DNA from: Nageia nagi
Lineage: Eukaryota; Pinophyta
Direction of reading: 5' to 3'
Length of the DNA: 64,000 bases
Assembly: GCA_050084985.1 (NCBI GenBank)
Contig: JBITNC010000001.1
Location: 44,392,001-44,456,000 of the forward strand
Below the pieces are notes generated by a model. That model saw only the letters and a program-made list of their open reading frames with translations. It was not told where the DNA came from and ran no database searches. Positions 22,403 through 34,950 of the stretch are shown one piece after another. The position numbers were made by a program, and so were the translations under genes. Positions within the stretch are counted from its first letter, which is position 1; every line of letters begins with the position of its first letter.

Positions 22403-22906
22403 TGAAGGAACTAAAACTAATAAGATAATTCCTAATCAACCAAGATCATATGAAATCTCACAATACACATATAACAATCTCACAAATAAGATAATCTCAC
22501 AAAGTAACTCAAGATGTAAAGTGGTTCCTCCAACTAGGAGTACATCCACTAACTAGATCTTTACTTCAATCACAAATACAACTATCTTACAATCCTTCTA
22601 CTCTTTTCTCATAACCACTATCCTATAGCATAACTTTTCTAAAAAATTGTTGTGTGATTACAAAGAGGGAGCCTTCTATTTATAGGCCAAAATCCCTCTT
22701 TGGATCAACCTTTTATCCAATGTAGAAAAGCATGACATGCACATTCTTTTACCCAAGAGGCATGCTCATGACATGGAGTGTAGGACAAGTTACATTATCA
22801 TATTCATGTAAATACTTAAGGTATCAAATGATACCCTTAATTATTAGTAAAATTACATAGAAAATTTAATACAAACCTTTACAATAATGCATTATACATT
22901 CCAACA
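22403..22906 (-). repeat. 3' LTR of Copia A
   Basis: A 504-bp LTR (TG...CA on the plus strand) matching 30,569-31,072. On the minus strand it holds a TATA box (cctataaatag, 22,677-22,687). It also holds a U5 block (22,511-22,556) of the form gtggatgtactcc...ggaaccactttacatctt, which is shared with the LTRs of Copia H. Confidence 0.9.
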
Positions 22907-22922
22907 CTCCCCCTTAATGTAA
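22907..22922 (-). other. Polypurine tract of Copia A
   Basis: On the minus strand attaagggggag directly precedes the LTR. It is the expected second-strand priming site and is the same as in Copia H. Confidence 0.8.
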
Positions 22923-23387
22923 TATTGGGATAGGGTGAGTAAGAGAGAAGAAGAAGATAAAGTAAGAGAGTTCTCCTTCAAATAGATACAATAGAGATGA
23001 GAACTTTTTACATATTTGTGAAGTAAGAAAGATCTAATTTGAGGCTCATTACATTACCAAATATAATCATTAACCATAACCAATTTCAATGTACATGAAG
23101 TAGTCATTCAACTGGAAGTCATTAAGAGTCTCTAAGAGCCTACATACTTGAGGTAAGAAACTTGCAATCTTAAAGGAACTTGCAAGTCATAAGTAGCTCA
23201 AATAACAAGATCAATTAGATGCATTATATTCATATTAGCAAGGATAGATGAATCACTCAAATGCCATCATGAATTGATCAATGGTGCACTATAAGTCATC
23301 ATGAAGATGCCATGCCAAAAACTTATAGTCACCTACTATATATAAGACATGTGTTGATTATCATTACAAAATAGACCATGAACATAC

Positions 23388-23790
23388 GAGTTCCTCACAT
23401 ACAGATAACTGAATAGTGCCAAAAGGCACATAAGAGTTCTTCACACATGGATAACTAAATAGTTTTAGATCAAAATAGAGCATGCACATACGAATTCTTC
23501 ACATATGGATAGCTAAATAGTGCCAAATGACACATAAGAGTTCCTCACATATGGATAATTGAATAGTGCTATTTTGACCAAAAAATAGAGCATGCACATA
23601 TGAGTTCCTCACATATGGATAACTAAATAGTTCCAAACAACACATAATAGTTCCTCACATATGGATAACTGAACAGTGCTAGATTGACCAAAATAGAACA
23701 TGCACATACGAGTTCCTCACATATGGATAATTGAATAGTGTTGAATGACACATAAGAGTTTCTCACATATGAATAATTGAATACTACAAA
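23388..23790. repeat. Alternating tandem array in Copia A 3' region
   Basis: The phrase gagttcctcacatatggataa occurs eight times with small changes, starting near 23,388, 23,433, 23,492, 23,538, 23,602, 23,648, 23,710 and 23,756. Spacings alternate about 46 and 59-64 bp, giving four higher-order units of about 104-110 bp. It lies between RNase H and the PPT, in the element's 3' untranslated region. Confidence 0.92.
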
Positions 23791-23989
23791 TTGGCCAATA
23801 TTTTAGCTTTAAAATTTTGTACAATAAGTTTCTCATGCAAAGCAAACTTACCACAAAGGTGTACAACAAAATCAACACTATATAACACAAAATCCTCCTA
23901 AGAGTGAAGTTATCATCACAAACATAAATTTAACACAAGAATTCAAACTTCACTCCCCCTTGAGGGAAACTTCACCAACTTTATAGCAT

Positions 23990-25529
23990 CCTTAAGTTTA
24001 TAAAACTAAGCTTTCAAGAGGGGCTTGGTGAACAAATTAGTGAAGTTCAAGGTGGATGGACAATACTCCAAGTGTATGATGCCATCAAGAAACTTTTTCC
24101 TAATTAAATGGGCATGGATTTTCACATTGTTTATTTTTTGATGGAACACTAGATTCTTAGCCAAAGAAATAGCCAACTAATTATCTTAAGAGATCAAAAA
24201 TGAGCCACGTTGCTCATACCCAATTTCTTTCAAGATATGCCTTAGCCAATTGGCTTCTTGGGTTGTAATAGACATGGAATGATATTTGACTTCTATGGTG
24301 GAAAAGAAATAGTAGGTTGTTTCTTGGAAGCCTAAGAAATAGCACCTAAACCAATGCTAAACCAATATGTAGAGGTTTACTTCCTATCATCTCTATGTTC
24401 TCGATAGTCAAAATTTGAAAATCTAGAGAGAACAAATAAAGGCAACTTGGCATACTTGAAATCAAGATCCTTAGTCCCTACAACATACCTCAAGATTTGC
24501 TTAACAACATTGAGGTGCTCAACATAAGGTTTTTTCATGAATTGTGCCATCATATTCATTACACAAGCAATATCTATCCTAGATATAGTAAAATATAAAA
24601 GACTACCAATTAATTACTTGTAAGTTGTAGCATCAGCTGAGAGTTGGAGCTTGGAAAAATAGTGATTCCAAGAGAGATTGAGATTGCAGCATATCTACAC
24701 TCTTCCATTCTAAACTTTTACAAGATGTTTGATATATACTTAGATTGACTAAGGTAAGTACAATCCTTATATTTATACACTTGCATTCCAAGATAGTATT
24801 GCAAAAGACCAAGATCAATCGTTTCAAATGTTACCTTAAGTTTGGATATGCACTCTTGAATGATTTTATCATTATTTCTAGTAATCAAAAGATCATCCAC
24901 ATAAAGAAGAATCAAGAGCATTCTTTTCTTTGATTAATCATATATAGATTAGAGTCAGAAAAACACTTGGAGAATCCAATGTCTACACAGTACCCTAAAA
25001 TCTTTCTATATTAGGCTCTAGATGTTTGCTTAAGTCCATACAAAGACTTCTTTAGCTTGCACATAAAGGATTCTATACCTTTCATAATAAACCCTTCTAG
25101 TTGATTCATGAAGATTTTCACATCTAAGTCACCATTCAGAAATACACTCTTGATGTCAAGTTGAAAAACTTTCCATCCTTGAGCTACAAAAAGAGCAAAG
25201 ATAACTCTCATAGTAGGCATCTTTGTCATGGGAGCAAAGGTTTTCTAATAATCTACATCGTATTTCTAAGCAAAAATGTTAACTACTAACCTTGCCTTGT
25301 ATTTATCAATATCTCCAACTAAATTGAACTTGACCTTGTAGATTCACTTATTGCCAATCATATTCTTTTGATTGGGATAAAGAACCAATTCCCAAGTTTT
25401 ATTTTTCATAAGTGTCTCATACTCCATTTTTATGGCTTCCATATAGCATTTGTGCTTAGAAGCTTCTTTAAAGGTTGAAGGCTCATGCTTGTTATCAATC
25501 CTGGTAATTAAAAATTTATTCAAGGTCAT
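23990..25529 (-). pseudogene. Copia A reverse transcriptase and RNase H
   Basis: Minus-strand pieces show NKTWELVLYPN (25,344-25,529), FQLDIKSVFLNGDLD...CKLKKSLYGLKQ (25,011-25,229), and LLYVDDLLITRN with the YVDD catalytic motif (24,718-24,921). RNase H follows, with YVVGTKDLDFKYAKLPLF (24,377-24,559). Frameshifts and stops separate them. Confidence 0.88.
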
Positions 25530-26860
25530 GCTCCTTGTTACCCTTTATGTTGAAGAATTTTGTTCCTATGGTGACTTGTTTATATCAATATCCAACCAGC
25601 TAGGAGCAATTGAAGAGTCCTTTGGATCATCAACATTCTATTTAGAAGTAAATTCTTTAAGAAGTTCATTAAAATTTAGATCCCTTGAAATGAATGCTAC
25701 TTTGTAGGTTAAAGAGTAAAGCTTGTATCCTCTATGCTAACTATCATAACCCACAAAATGCATTTTTTAGCTCTTTTGTCCAATTTCTTTCTTTTCTCAT
25801 AAACAATGTAGGAGAAAGCTTCACAACCAAACACCCTAAGGTGAGAAATGTTAAGTTTTTTTCTTGACCATGCCTCAAAAGGAGTTTTACTCTAAATGGC
25901 TTTTATGGGACACTTATTCAAAGTGTAAATAGCAATGCTCATAGCTTCACCCCATAATAATTTAGAAAGATTACCCAACATGCATCTAGCCATCTATTTT
26001 TCCTTTTAACAACATCATTTTGCTGAGGAATGAAAGGAATTGTAAACTACCTCTTGATTCTATACTTAGCACAATAGTCATTGAATTTGTTATATTCTTC
26101 CCTATTATCTAATCTCAACATCTTAATTTTGATTTTCAACAAAGGCCTTAAAAACCTTAAAACTTTCAAAGTTTTGATCCTTGTGCTCAAGTAGATACCC
26201 AAGGGTCATCCTACTAAAGTCATCAATGAAGGTCAAGATATAAGATTTTCCTCCAAGCAACTTGTCTGAAATAGACCCATTAAATCTGAATGCACAAGTT
26301 GAAGAGTTTGAGATGCTCTTGTTGCCTTATCTTTTTCAAAATTTTGTCTATGCATTTTTCTAAAAATGCACTTCTCTCATATACTAAATGAAAGAGAAAT
26401 GAAGACAAACCATTCACAAGTTCTTGGTCTTTCATAACTTGAATTCCCTTGTGGTTAAATTTTCCTAAATTTTGGTGCCAAAGATTACCTCTTAAACACA
26501 TACTTGTAGCAAGACACACCTTTTATGGAACTTGATCCATAATGTATAGATCATCTTTCATTTACCATTTAACCAATGTGGCAAGTCCATATTTTATGTA
26601 TCATGATAGAGCATTGAACTCAAATGAGTACCCTTTTTTAGTAACTTTGATCATAGAGAGAAGGTTTATCCTAAGCTTATGAATAAAGAGAACATTATCA
26701 ATAACCTTCTCATGAATCAATACACTTCTAATTCCTTAGAATTCAAGGGTAGAGATATCACCTATCATAATTGCATCTTATACTTGTGAAATTTTTCAAA
26801 CTTTTTCTTTTCAAAGTAAAATGATTAATGCAGCTAGAATCAACAATCCAATTAGATAGA
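25530..26860 (-). pseudogene. Copia A protease, GAG-pre-integrase and integrase
   Basis: On the minus strand, a protease relic near 26,820-26,855 reads W-IVDSSCINH. A GAG-pre-integrase region follows at 26,280-26,519 (LWHQNLGKFNHKG). Integrase remains extend through about 25,700. The frame is broken throughout. Confidence 0.75.
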
Positions 26861-27420
26861 AAAGAATAAATCAAGGATAATATTTTCCTTAAAAAAGGTG
26901 CCTAGAAAGGTTCTCAAGGGAGAAGAATTATTCAAACTATTACAAAGTTTTAAAACTTTGAAGAAGAATGATGAAGACCATGAACTCATCATTGCTTCAA
27001 TTGTACTCACAAGCAACAAGTTGGGTCCTTAGGTCAATGATTTTGTTCTAGTTAGCCATATTTTCATCTTTCCTTTAATGACATTGAAGTAATTTTTGAA
27101 GAATGGTAAACCTTTTTGAAAAGTTTGAACCAAGGTAGATTTGCTTAAGCTTATCCCATGATTTCTTTGCTATGTTTGAAGAAGAAATCATTAGGAGCAC
27201 ATCATCTAAATTTTCATAATAAATCATGGAGGTTGCCAACTTATTCTATGTTGTAAGCCTCTAGTGCCTTCTTCTCTGTAGAAGGTACAAGGTTCTCATT
27301 CACTATTTGCCAAAGTTTCCTTACCTACAATTTAGCTCTCATTTGAGGTTTTCAAATCTCATAATTGGAACCATCAAGAATGTGTTTGGGTTAAAAAAAA
27401 GGATTCTCTCATTTTCTACA
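26861..27420 (-). pseudogene. Copia A gag
   Basis: A decayed Gag region inferred from its position upstream of protease and from similarity to the better-preserved gag of Copia H at 46,650-47,420. It has no long intact frame. Confidence 0.6.
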
Positions 27421-28299
27421 TAATAATGTGAAATAATAAGCATGTGGTTTTAATAAACAACATTAAATGTTAAGTTTTAACCATGTTACATTTAACACTA
27501 AAGACATGTATGATTTGATTCACAAGTGCAAATGTTTTACAAAATAATAACACATGTACCCAAATACATTTCTCATCTCAAGAACCATAGATGTAGAGTG
27601 ACATTGTTGAGGCTTATTTTCTTATCTAAAATTAGGCCTTCACTTAGATTCCCACACAAGAGGAGCCTAGGTCCTACCAATCCTCAACTAGTTCCCCTTG
27701 GGTAGCAATATACTCTTACAAGGAGTACTAGCTATTTTATAAGGTATTGATGTTTATTGGATCAGCCAAATTATTAATCTTGATTAGGTTTCAATTTATC
27801 CTCTTAGGTTAATAGTATAACCCTTGAATAGACATGCAAACATGTGGTATCACTACACACATGCCTATCCACCTAATAGAGTTATGTCTAGACCAACAAA
27901 GGAATTAGGGGCAATTAATAAGTACAAACTTTTCACCACTTGGATCATCAAACTTAAAGGCTCCAATCTACCTATCCTCACCTCATGGCTCCCCAAACAA
28001 GTCATGTTGTAGAATGTACATGTGAATGTGTTCATTTTAGGGGGTTGCTCATGTCAATGTTTGTATTTTTATTTGTATAAGCAAATAAATCAAAGTACAA
28101 AATATGAAATAAAAGAGCATAAGTTAAAAAACATCATCCATTCAATAACTTGAAACCTAAGTGTCCAATGGGTTTTGTTTACCAACCCCTAAAGGACATC
28201 TTTACATAAGTCCATAATTTGCACAAGTACATTCTTAAATTTGCCTATGAAAATTTGTCAAAAGATAAATACTTAAAGAGGCAACCATTATTTCCATAA

Positions 28300-28810
28300 T
28301 TTGCATAAGTTCATTCATTAACTTTGCATAAGGAATAAAGATGAATACTTAGCATGCATCTTTTAACTTAAGGAATTTAAGTCCTAAGCATTAACTTAAG
28401 CATGCAATATTAACTTAAAAAATTAAGTACTAAGCATTTAACTTAAAAATTTAAGTAAAACATACATTATTTCAAAATACACCATGCATTATTCCCATAA
28501 CTTGCATAAGAAAGTAAAAATACATCATAACTTAAGTATTAAACATACATTATTCCAACTTAAGTACTAAGCATGCATTATTATTTAACTTAAAATTTTT
28601 AAGTTCTAAGCATAAACTTAAAAAATTAGATCCTTAAGCATTCATGATTTGACTTAAAAAATTAAGTCTTGGGCATGCATTATTTTGCATTTATCTATTA
28701 CAAAACTTAACATGCATGTAAAAAATAATAAGCATGCATTATCATAAGTTAAAAAGGATAGACATGTAATATTTTATCTAACATGCATGCTTTTAAGTAA
28801 AAGAAATATA
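28300..28810. repeat. Degenerate 'aacttaagta...aagcatgcatta' repeats
   Basis: About a dozen irregularly spaced variants of aacttaa and gcatgcattatt are visible. They suggest an old minisatellite inside the leader of Copia A. Confidence 0.6.
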
Positions 28811-30230
28811 CAATTTTCCCCCTCTTTTACTTAAAAATATTTATCCTAAAGATAGCATGCTATTTAGATTTTTTTTTTAAATGCTAAGCTTTAATGCCAA
28901 CAATAAGCATTTTAAAAACTTAAATAATGTAATTATAGGCATTAAAAGTGGCTACTTTAAAAAATTATTTTCTCCATTTAAACAAGTAAATGTTTAATGC
29001 TTGTACTGGTACTTGAGAGAAACAAAAAGGTCAAATAATTTTAATGCTATTTCACCCCAAGCACTCGAAGTAAAAAGAATGTAAAGGCTATTCATGATGG
29101 AGAAATGGAGTATACATTTGCTTCAATTGATGAATTTAATGAAAAGAGAGTACTTTCAAGTAATCAAAAAGGAAACTTGAAGGCACCAATAACCAAAAAT
29201 ATGAGCCTCCCTGCTTAGAAAGGAAGAGATAGACCAAATAAACAAGAAGCAAAACTAAGGTTGAATAGAGTATGCATAGGAGGGCCAACAAAGGACCATA
29301 GTGACCTACAAAGGATTGCACTAGAAAGGGCATGACATGAGGTGACAAATGGTGGTGAGGTAATCAAAGGTCCTACCTTTCATCCTATGAATGGAAAGCA
29401 ATTACGTAGAGACACCTATGAAGAAAGTTGACTAGACATGGATTTTGACTATGAGAGGAGTATTTTTTTAGAGAGGGTAGTTGTAATAATACAAAGGAAG
29501 AAGCCACATGGAGGAAAGAGATCATAGCTACCAGGGTAGAAAGTTAGACCCCACTAGCTTGCTCCTTGATCCTCTCAACAAAGGGAGGTCAACCTCCATC
29601 ATGCTATGGTAGAGATAGCCATAGTTGGAGTGAAGTGCCTAGACAGAGCCATGAATTGTAGACCATGAGTGAATATCTATGTAGGAGGGAGGTATTTCAA
29701 GTTATGGTTGAGTGATAAAAAGGAGGCCATGAATGGTAGAAGTAGCATGAGGATGTAGGGAGGTCACATTCGAGGGCAATGAGAGTCACTTGAGGTCACA
29801 ACATTGGCAAGGCTCTAGGGTTTGGCATAGGGTGATTTCAAAGGGTACGATGGTGAGGTCACCCAATTCAAATGTTTTAAAAAAACTTGAAATAATCCAA
29901 TGTCATAGGGGGTGGTTCCCAATTTAAATCTTAAAAAGAAACTTGAAATAATTTTTATATTTTAAGGTTTGTAGATAGATTTCAATTTTTTTTATTGTAT
30001 ATATGTATATATATATATATATGTTTTGTCTCAAAAAATAATTCTGATTAATATATATATATATATATATATATAATTTAATAAAATGTGTATAAAAAAA
30101 ATACCAAAATATATTTGTAACCATAAATTTTATGACAAAAGGAACTCCCATAAATATATTGTAAACACTTTAGGAAAAAAAAGTAGTAGTATAGAAAAGA
30201 ATATTCTATAATATGTAAAAATACATTATC

Positions 30231-30258
30231 CCCCCCCCCCCCCTCCCCTTTTTTTTTC
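30231..30258. repeat. C-run followed by T-run
   Basis: About fourteen consecutive C, then tcccc and a T-run. Homopolymers like this are prone to length errors in assemblies. Confidence 0.9.
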
Positions 30259-30568
30259 TTTTTTCTTTTTATTTCTCAAAGGGAAGGATTTAAAAAAAAA
30301 TACAATTTTTATACTCACCCAAATTTTATAGCAATAAGTTAAGTGATAAAAAATTGCAACTAAAAAAAAGGTTAGTAAACAATTGCATCATTTTAAGCAT
30401 AAAAAATATAAACTAACACATCTTCAAAGAATTATGTTAGTATTACAACAATAAAAAATTAATAAAAAATATTTATACCTTCTCTTGATTTTACCTCAAC
30501 AATGGAGGAAGGAGGTGTAGATCACTAAGTTGTAGAAGAAGAGCTTCCACACTATGCTTTGATACAAA

Positions 30569-31072
30569 ATTGAAGGAACTAACACTAACAAGATAATTCC
30601 TAATCAACCGAGATCAAATGAAAGCTCACAATACACATATAACAATCTCACAAATAAGACAATCTCACAAAGTAACTCAAGATGTAAAGTGGTTCCTCAA
30701 CTAGGAGTACATCCACTAACTAGATCTTTACTCAATTACAAATACAACTCTCTTACAATGCTCCTACTCTTTTCGCCTAACCACTATCCCATAGCATAAC
30801 TTTTCTCCACAATTGATGTATGATTACAAAGAGGGAGCCTTCTATTTATAGGCCAAAATCCTTATTTGTATTACCCTTTTATCCAATGTACAAAAGCATG
30901 ACATGCACATCTTTTTACCCAAGGGGCATGTTCATGACATGGAGTGTAGGACAAGTTACATTATCATATTCACTTAAATACTTAAGGCATCAAATGAAAC
31001 CCTTAAGTATTAGTGAACTTACATAGAAAATTTAATACAAACCTTTAAAATAATGCATTATACATTTCAAAA
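30569..31072 (-). repeat. 5' LTR of Copia A
   Basis: The partner of 22,403-22,906. The PBS-like gctttgatacaa lies just to its left (30,555-30,566). The TATA box is at 30,841-30,851 on the minus strand. The right end has lost the canonical CA (tcaaaa instead of ccaaca). Confidence 0.88.
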
Positions 31073-31620
31073 AACAAAGCATTAATAATAATTCTTCTTG
31101 GCATCTTAGATGATGTTCAACTCCATATTTATGATTGGAAAAGAGCATATAATGTCTTAAAGAAGTTACAGTAAGTCTATGAGTCTAAGAATGCAAAATA
31201 AATTCTACATATTCAAGGCTAAGTACACAATCTTTAGTTGAAATCATATAATATTTCCTTCATCATATTTTGAAATTCCAATCCTTCTACAAGAAATAGG
31301 AGAGAAGATGAAAGATACATCCCTAGTGCCTATTGTTCTAAGAGCACTACCAGAGAAAGTCTACACCTTGGTGACAACCCTAAATATTATGGACTAGAAA
31401 TCAACTTTTGAGAATTTGGTGAATATGTTGTAGCAAGAGGAATCCTCTCATTCAAAGTTGAATGAAGAGAAATATGCCATGATGTCAAATCATAAGGAAA
31501 ATAAGCTATTCCATTAGAAGGGTAAAGAACAACATTCTTATTAATTAAGTTAATTGATATATGGCAATAAAGGGTATAAATTACAAGATTGTTGGTACAA
31601 TTTTCTTTCTTGAAGAAAAT
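31073..31620 (+). pseudogene. Copia B gag, 3' part
   Basis: Continues the Gag domain interrupted at 22,402 (KALIIILLGILDDVQLHIYDW, a UBN2-type block). It ends in a decayed CCHC zinc knuckle near 31,555-31,600 (YGNKGYKLQDCW). Confidence 0.75.
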
Positions 31621-31799
31621 CAATTAGCAATAAGAATCCCCAACAAAAAGAATAAAATCCTAGAAATAAGGGAGACTAGAACAATTTAAACCAAAACTTA
31701 AATCATAGACAAGGAGGATGACAACAACAAAATTTTATTGATGAATGAAAAGAAAATGAGGAGAAATATAATTTTTTTACTTTCTCTCATGAAGTGACT

Positions 31800-32960
31800 T
31801 CCCCGAGATCATCCTCTTAGTATATTGATTTAAGTGCTTACTCACACATGATTGGCCAAAAGGATTATTTTTCTTCCTTGGATGAATCACCTTATCCTAG
31901 TTAAGTACATTTGGATGATGATACATCCTATGATATTTAGGTAATAGGGCATGTATCCATACATATTGGAAGAATACTTATCAAGTAAATGAGGTATTTT
32001 ATATACCTAGTCTCATAAAGAATTTTCTATCTATCAGTTAGTGCTAGATCATGATATGAAAGTGGAGTTTGACAAAGTGAAGGTTAAGAAATTTTGATAT
32101 ATTAATAACAAATATCAAGGTGGAAATATTGTGCAATTGCTACAAGAGTTAGAAATATGTTTTTGCTTGATGCAATTTTTTCAAATTATCAAGAAATTAA
32201 TGATCATGTTATAACCATACTTTAGTACCATAGATATGGACATAAGAATAAAGACTATTTGATCACTTTGTAAAATACCGAGTTGGTACATGGCCTCCCA
32301 TATCTTGATTCTCCTAATAATATTTATTCTACTTATATAGTATGAAAGTAATAGAAAATTCCATTCAATGATAGAAAATATCATGCTAAAATACCTCTTG
32401 ATATGATCCATATTGATCTATGCAGACCAAGTAGGCTTAATGTTTCTAGCCTCTAATACTTCTTGTTATTTGTTAATGATTACTCTAGAAAAATATGGGT
32501 GTATTTATTTTATACAAAGGACCTAATATTTTCCTACTTTAAGGAATTCAAGGCACTTATGGAGAAATAAATTGGTTGTTATATCCATGTACTCTGCTTA
32601 GAGAAAATAGAGGAATACCTATCAAATGAATTTTTTGCATTCTTTAACCAACATGAAATTTGATGAAAGTTGATCACATCTTACACACCATAACAAAATG
32701 GGGTCTCTAAAAAGGTGAAATCAAACCATAGTTGAAATGGTGGAAGCATGTTGAAATATGTAAAATTGGATTAAAAAATTTAGGTTGAAGAAGCAAATAT
32801 TATCATATATCTATTTAATAGGGTACCTATAAAAGCTCTTGATGTAATAACACCTAAGGAATCACGTTCATGAGAGTGACCTTATATATCACAACTTTGA
32901 TTGTTTGGTTGCACTTCTTAAATGTACATTCCTAAAGAGAAAAGGAAGAATACTGAAAAA
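31800..32960 (+). pseudogene. Copia B protease and integrase
   Basis: A protease relic reads YIDLSAYSHMIG (about 31,825-31,860; DLSA replaces DSGA). The integrase core runs at about 32,390-32,700 (NDYSRKIWVYLFYTKD) and the integrase C-terminal region follows. Multiple stops are present. Confidence 0.75.
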
Positions 32961-32966
32961 TAATCA

Positions 32967-34130
32967 TTGAGGTACATTCTTATTAGGTATGATAGTGAAT
33001 CCAAAGCCTATGGAATCATTGATCCTACTAATCAAAGAACTTATTTTAGTAGAGATGTAATTTTTGATGGGAATAGTGACCATCCCAATAATTTACCTAA
33101 CTCACTACCTAATCCTTCTAGTGGTCCTATCATTTCTCCTAATGATGATGAGGGATAAGTACCTCTAGTTGTGAATCTTCCACCTTAACCACTTGATAAT
33201 ACTAAAAGATCCACATGGTACAATAAAACATTTTAGGATGTAAATTTGGATATTGCACTAAACACTTCAACTTATAGAGTAAGGACATGCATGGATCATG
33301 AAGAAGTGAACTTGGCTTTAATGAGCATAGTGATGAATACACTTTAACTTGAAATATTTTATGAAGAAATTGAACTACCACATTGAAAGTCAACCATGTA
33401 GGTTGAATATGATGTTTTGATAAAAAATGATACATGGGAGGTGGTAAATCTTCCACCTAGAAAGAAGACTTGTTATTTTAGCAAATGGGTTCTTAAAACT
33501 AAGTACAAAGCTAATGGAACACTTCATAAACATATATATTGACTTGTTGCTAAATTTTATGTCCAAAAGGAAGTTATTAACTATGAGAAGACTTTTTTTC
33601 CCATAGCCAAGATGAAGACCATTAGAATTGCATTAGTGATCACATTGTTTGGCTAAAAAATCCACCATATCGATGTAAAAAGTGCTTTCCTGAATGGAGA
33701 ATTAGAGGATGAAGTATACATGCAACAACCAAATGGATTTATGATTGATCCAATATAAGGAAAGGTGTGTAAATTGATCATGTCTATATGTCTTGAAATA
33801 GGTTCCTACAGCTTGGTACATCAAAATTGACAACACATACTCAACATGATTTTTTATGAAGCCCATATTATTTGAATCTCTACCTTTAATAATATGGGCT
33901 TCAAAAAAAATCATGTTGAGTATGTGTTGTCAATTTTGATGTACCAAGCTATACACACCTTTCCTTATCTTGGATCCTTTAATAATATGGGGAAGAGATA
34001 ACCATTTTTGTAGTATATATCAATGAGGAGTTGATCAAATCATGTAAAGATGATATCCAAAAATCATATGACATGATTGATCTTAGTTTACTCCACTATT
34101 ACCTTGGAGCAGAGGTCTAGAAGATGCAAA
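32967..34130 (+). pseudogene. Copia B integrase tail and reverse transcriptase
   Basis: Integrase tail at 32,967-33,158 (IRYDSESKAYGIIDPTN..TYFSRDVIF). The RT begins near 33,420 (NDTWEVVNLPPRKK) and shows [20 protein letters not shown]. The catalytic YVDD is changed to YINE (about 34,015-34,035). The region just before the catalytic motif is disrupted by the inverted duplication at 33,746-33,985. Confidence 0.85.
33746..33985. repeat. Imperfect palindrome (snap-back inverted duplication)
   Basis: The arm 33,814-33,873 is matched almost perfectly by the reverse complement of 33,892-33,951. The similarity extends outward to about 33,746 and 33,975, with a ~37-bp gap in the right arm. The phrase cctttaataatatggg occurs both in the loop and just after the right arm, so the inverted copy sits between two microhomologous copies. 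Confidence 0.9.
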
Positions 34131-34439
34131 TATACATATTTATTTTCTAGATGAAGTATACTAAGAGCTTTTTGGAGAAATTCAAGATCTCAAAATACGA
34201 AGCAATGAATATGCCAATTGAACCTAGTTTACATTTGTCACATCATGATAGTTCTCTATCGGTAAATGCAATTCTCTATCATCAGCTAATTAGAGAAATA
34301 ATTTAACTTGCACATACCATGTGAGATATTTTCTATATAATTATTTATATTTCAATATTTGTGCATAAACCAAAGAAATCCCACTAGATCATGGTAAATA
34401 ATATTCTTATATACATTCATGATACTGATAATTATAGCC

Positions 34440-34930
34440 TAGAGCATAGGAAAAATGATAAGTTTAAATTGAATTGATACACAAATGCAGAATATGGAGG
34501 ATCCTTCAATAATAGAAGATCAACAATAGGATATATTTTCTTCCTTAGGTTTGGAACAATTTCATGTGGTAGCATGAAACAAGGAATCACATCTAGGTAT
34601 ACCATATTGTTAGAATATCATACTGTAGAAGATGTTATTTGTGAAGTAATATGGTTGCATCACATTTTGATAGATATTATAATTCTATATAAATAGCCCA
34701 CATTTTTGCATTAGGACAATCAAAGTGTATTAAATATAGTTAAAAATCTTATTTTTATGAGCACACCAAACATATTGAGATCCAAGTGCATTTTATTTGC
34801 ATCCATATTTCACTGTACAACATTTAGCTCTGCTACATTTCCAAAAAGAAGAAGATTGCAAATGTATTCACTAAATCTCTTGATATTATAAAGTTTGTAT
34901 AGTTTAAAAGCTTCATATCATGTTATTTTA
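34440..34930 (+). pseudogene. Copia B RNase H
   Basis: Decayed Copia RNase H with EYHTVEDVICEVIWLHHIL and a terminal ADIFTKSL-like segment near 34,870. The 3' LTR follows. Confidence 0.75.
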
Positions 34931-34950
34931 AGACATAATGTATGTATTTA

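Larger units (their letters stand above)
27421..30554 (-). other. Long leader of Copia A
   Basis: About 3.1 kb of non-coding DNA lies between PBS and gag. The first part (27,600-28,020) is strongly similar to 47,570-47,985 in Copia H. A degenerate array built on aacttaa/aagcatgcattatt lies at about 28,300-28,800. (TA)n tracts lie near 29,998-30,075, and a C-run followed by a T-run lies near 30,231-30,258. Confidence 0.7.
22403..31072 (-). mobile_element. Copia retrotransposon A (minus strand), nested in Copia B
   Basis: An element of about 8.7 kb with LTRs at 22,403-22,906 and 30,569-31,072. It has a tRNA-iMet-like PBS (plus-strand gctttgatacaa near 30,555) and a polypurine tract (22,907-22,920). 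The flanking 5-mers aataa and aacaa look like a decayed TSD. Gag, protease, integrase, RT and RNase H are all recognisable but broken. It has an unusually long leader of about 3.1 kb, and it is of the same family as Copia H. Confidence 0.9.

Noticed and set aside
23388-23790. Regularly spaced repeats that could be mistaken for a CRISPR array
   Set aside because: The spacers are themselves repeated in alternation, the repeats diverge, there are no cas genes, and the array sits inside a plant retrotransposon.
29136-29348. Hydrophobic 70-codon minus-strand ORF in the leader of Copia A, possible small membrane protein
   Set aside because: It lies in a non-coding leader, has no counterpart in Copia H and its hydrophobicity is expected from the T-rich strand composition.
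29924-30151. 75-codon minus-strand ORF with repeated IYIYIY
   Set aside because: It is a translation of (TA)n microsatellites, not a gene.
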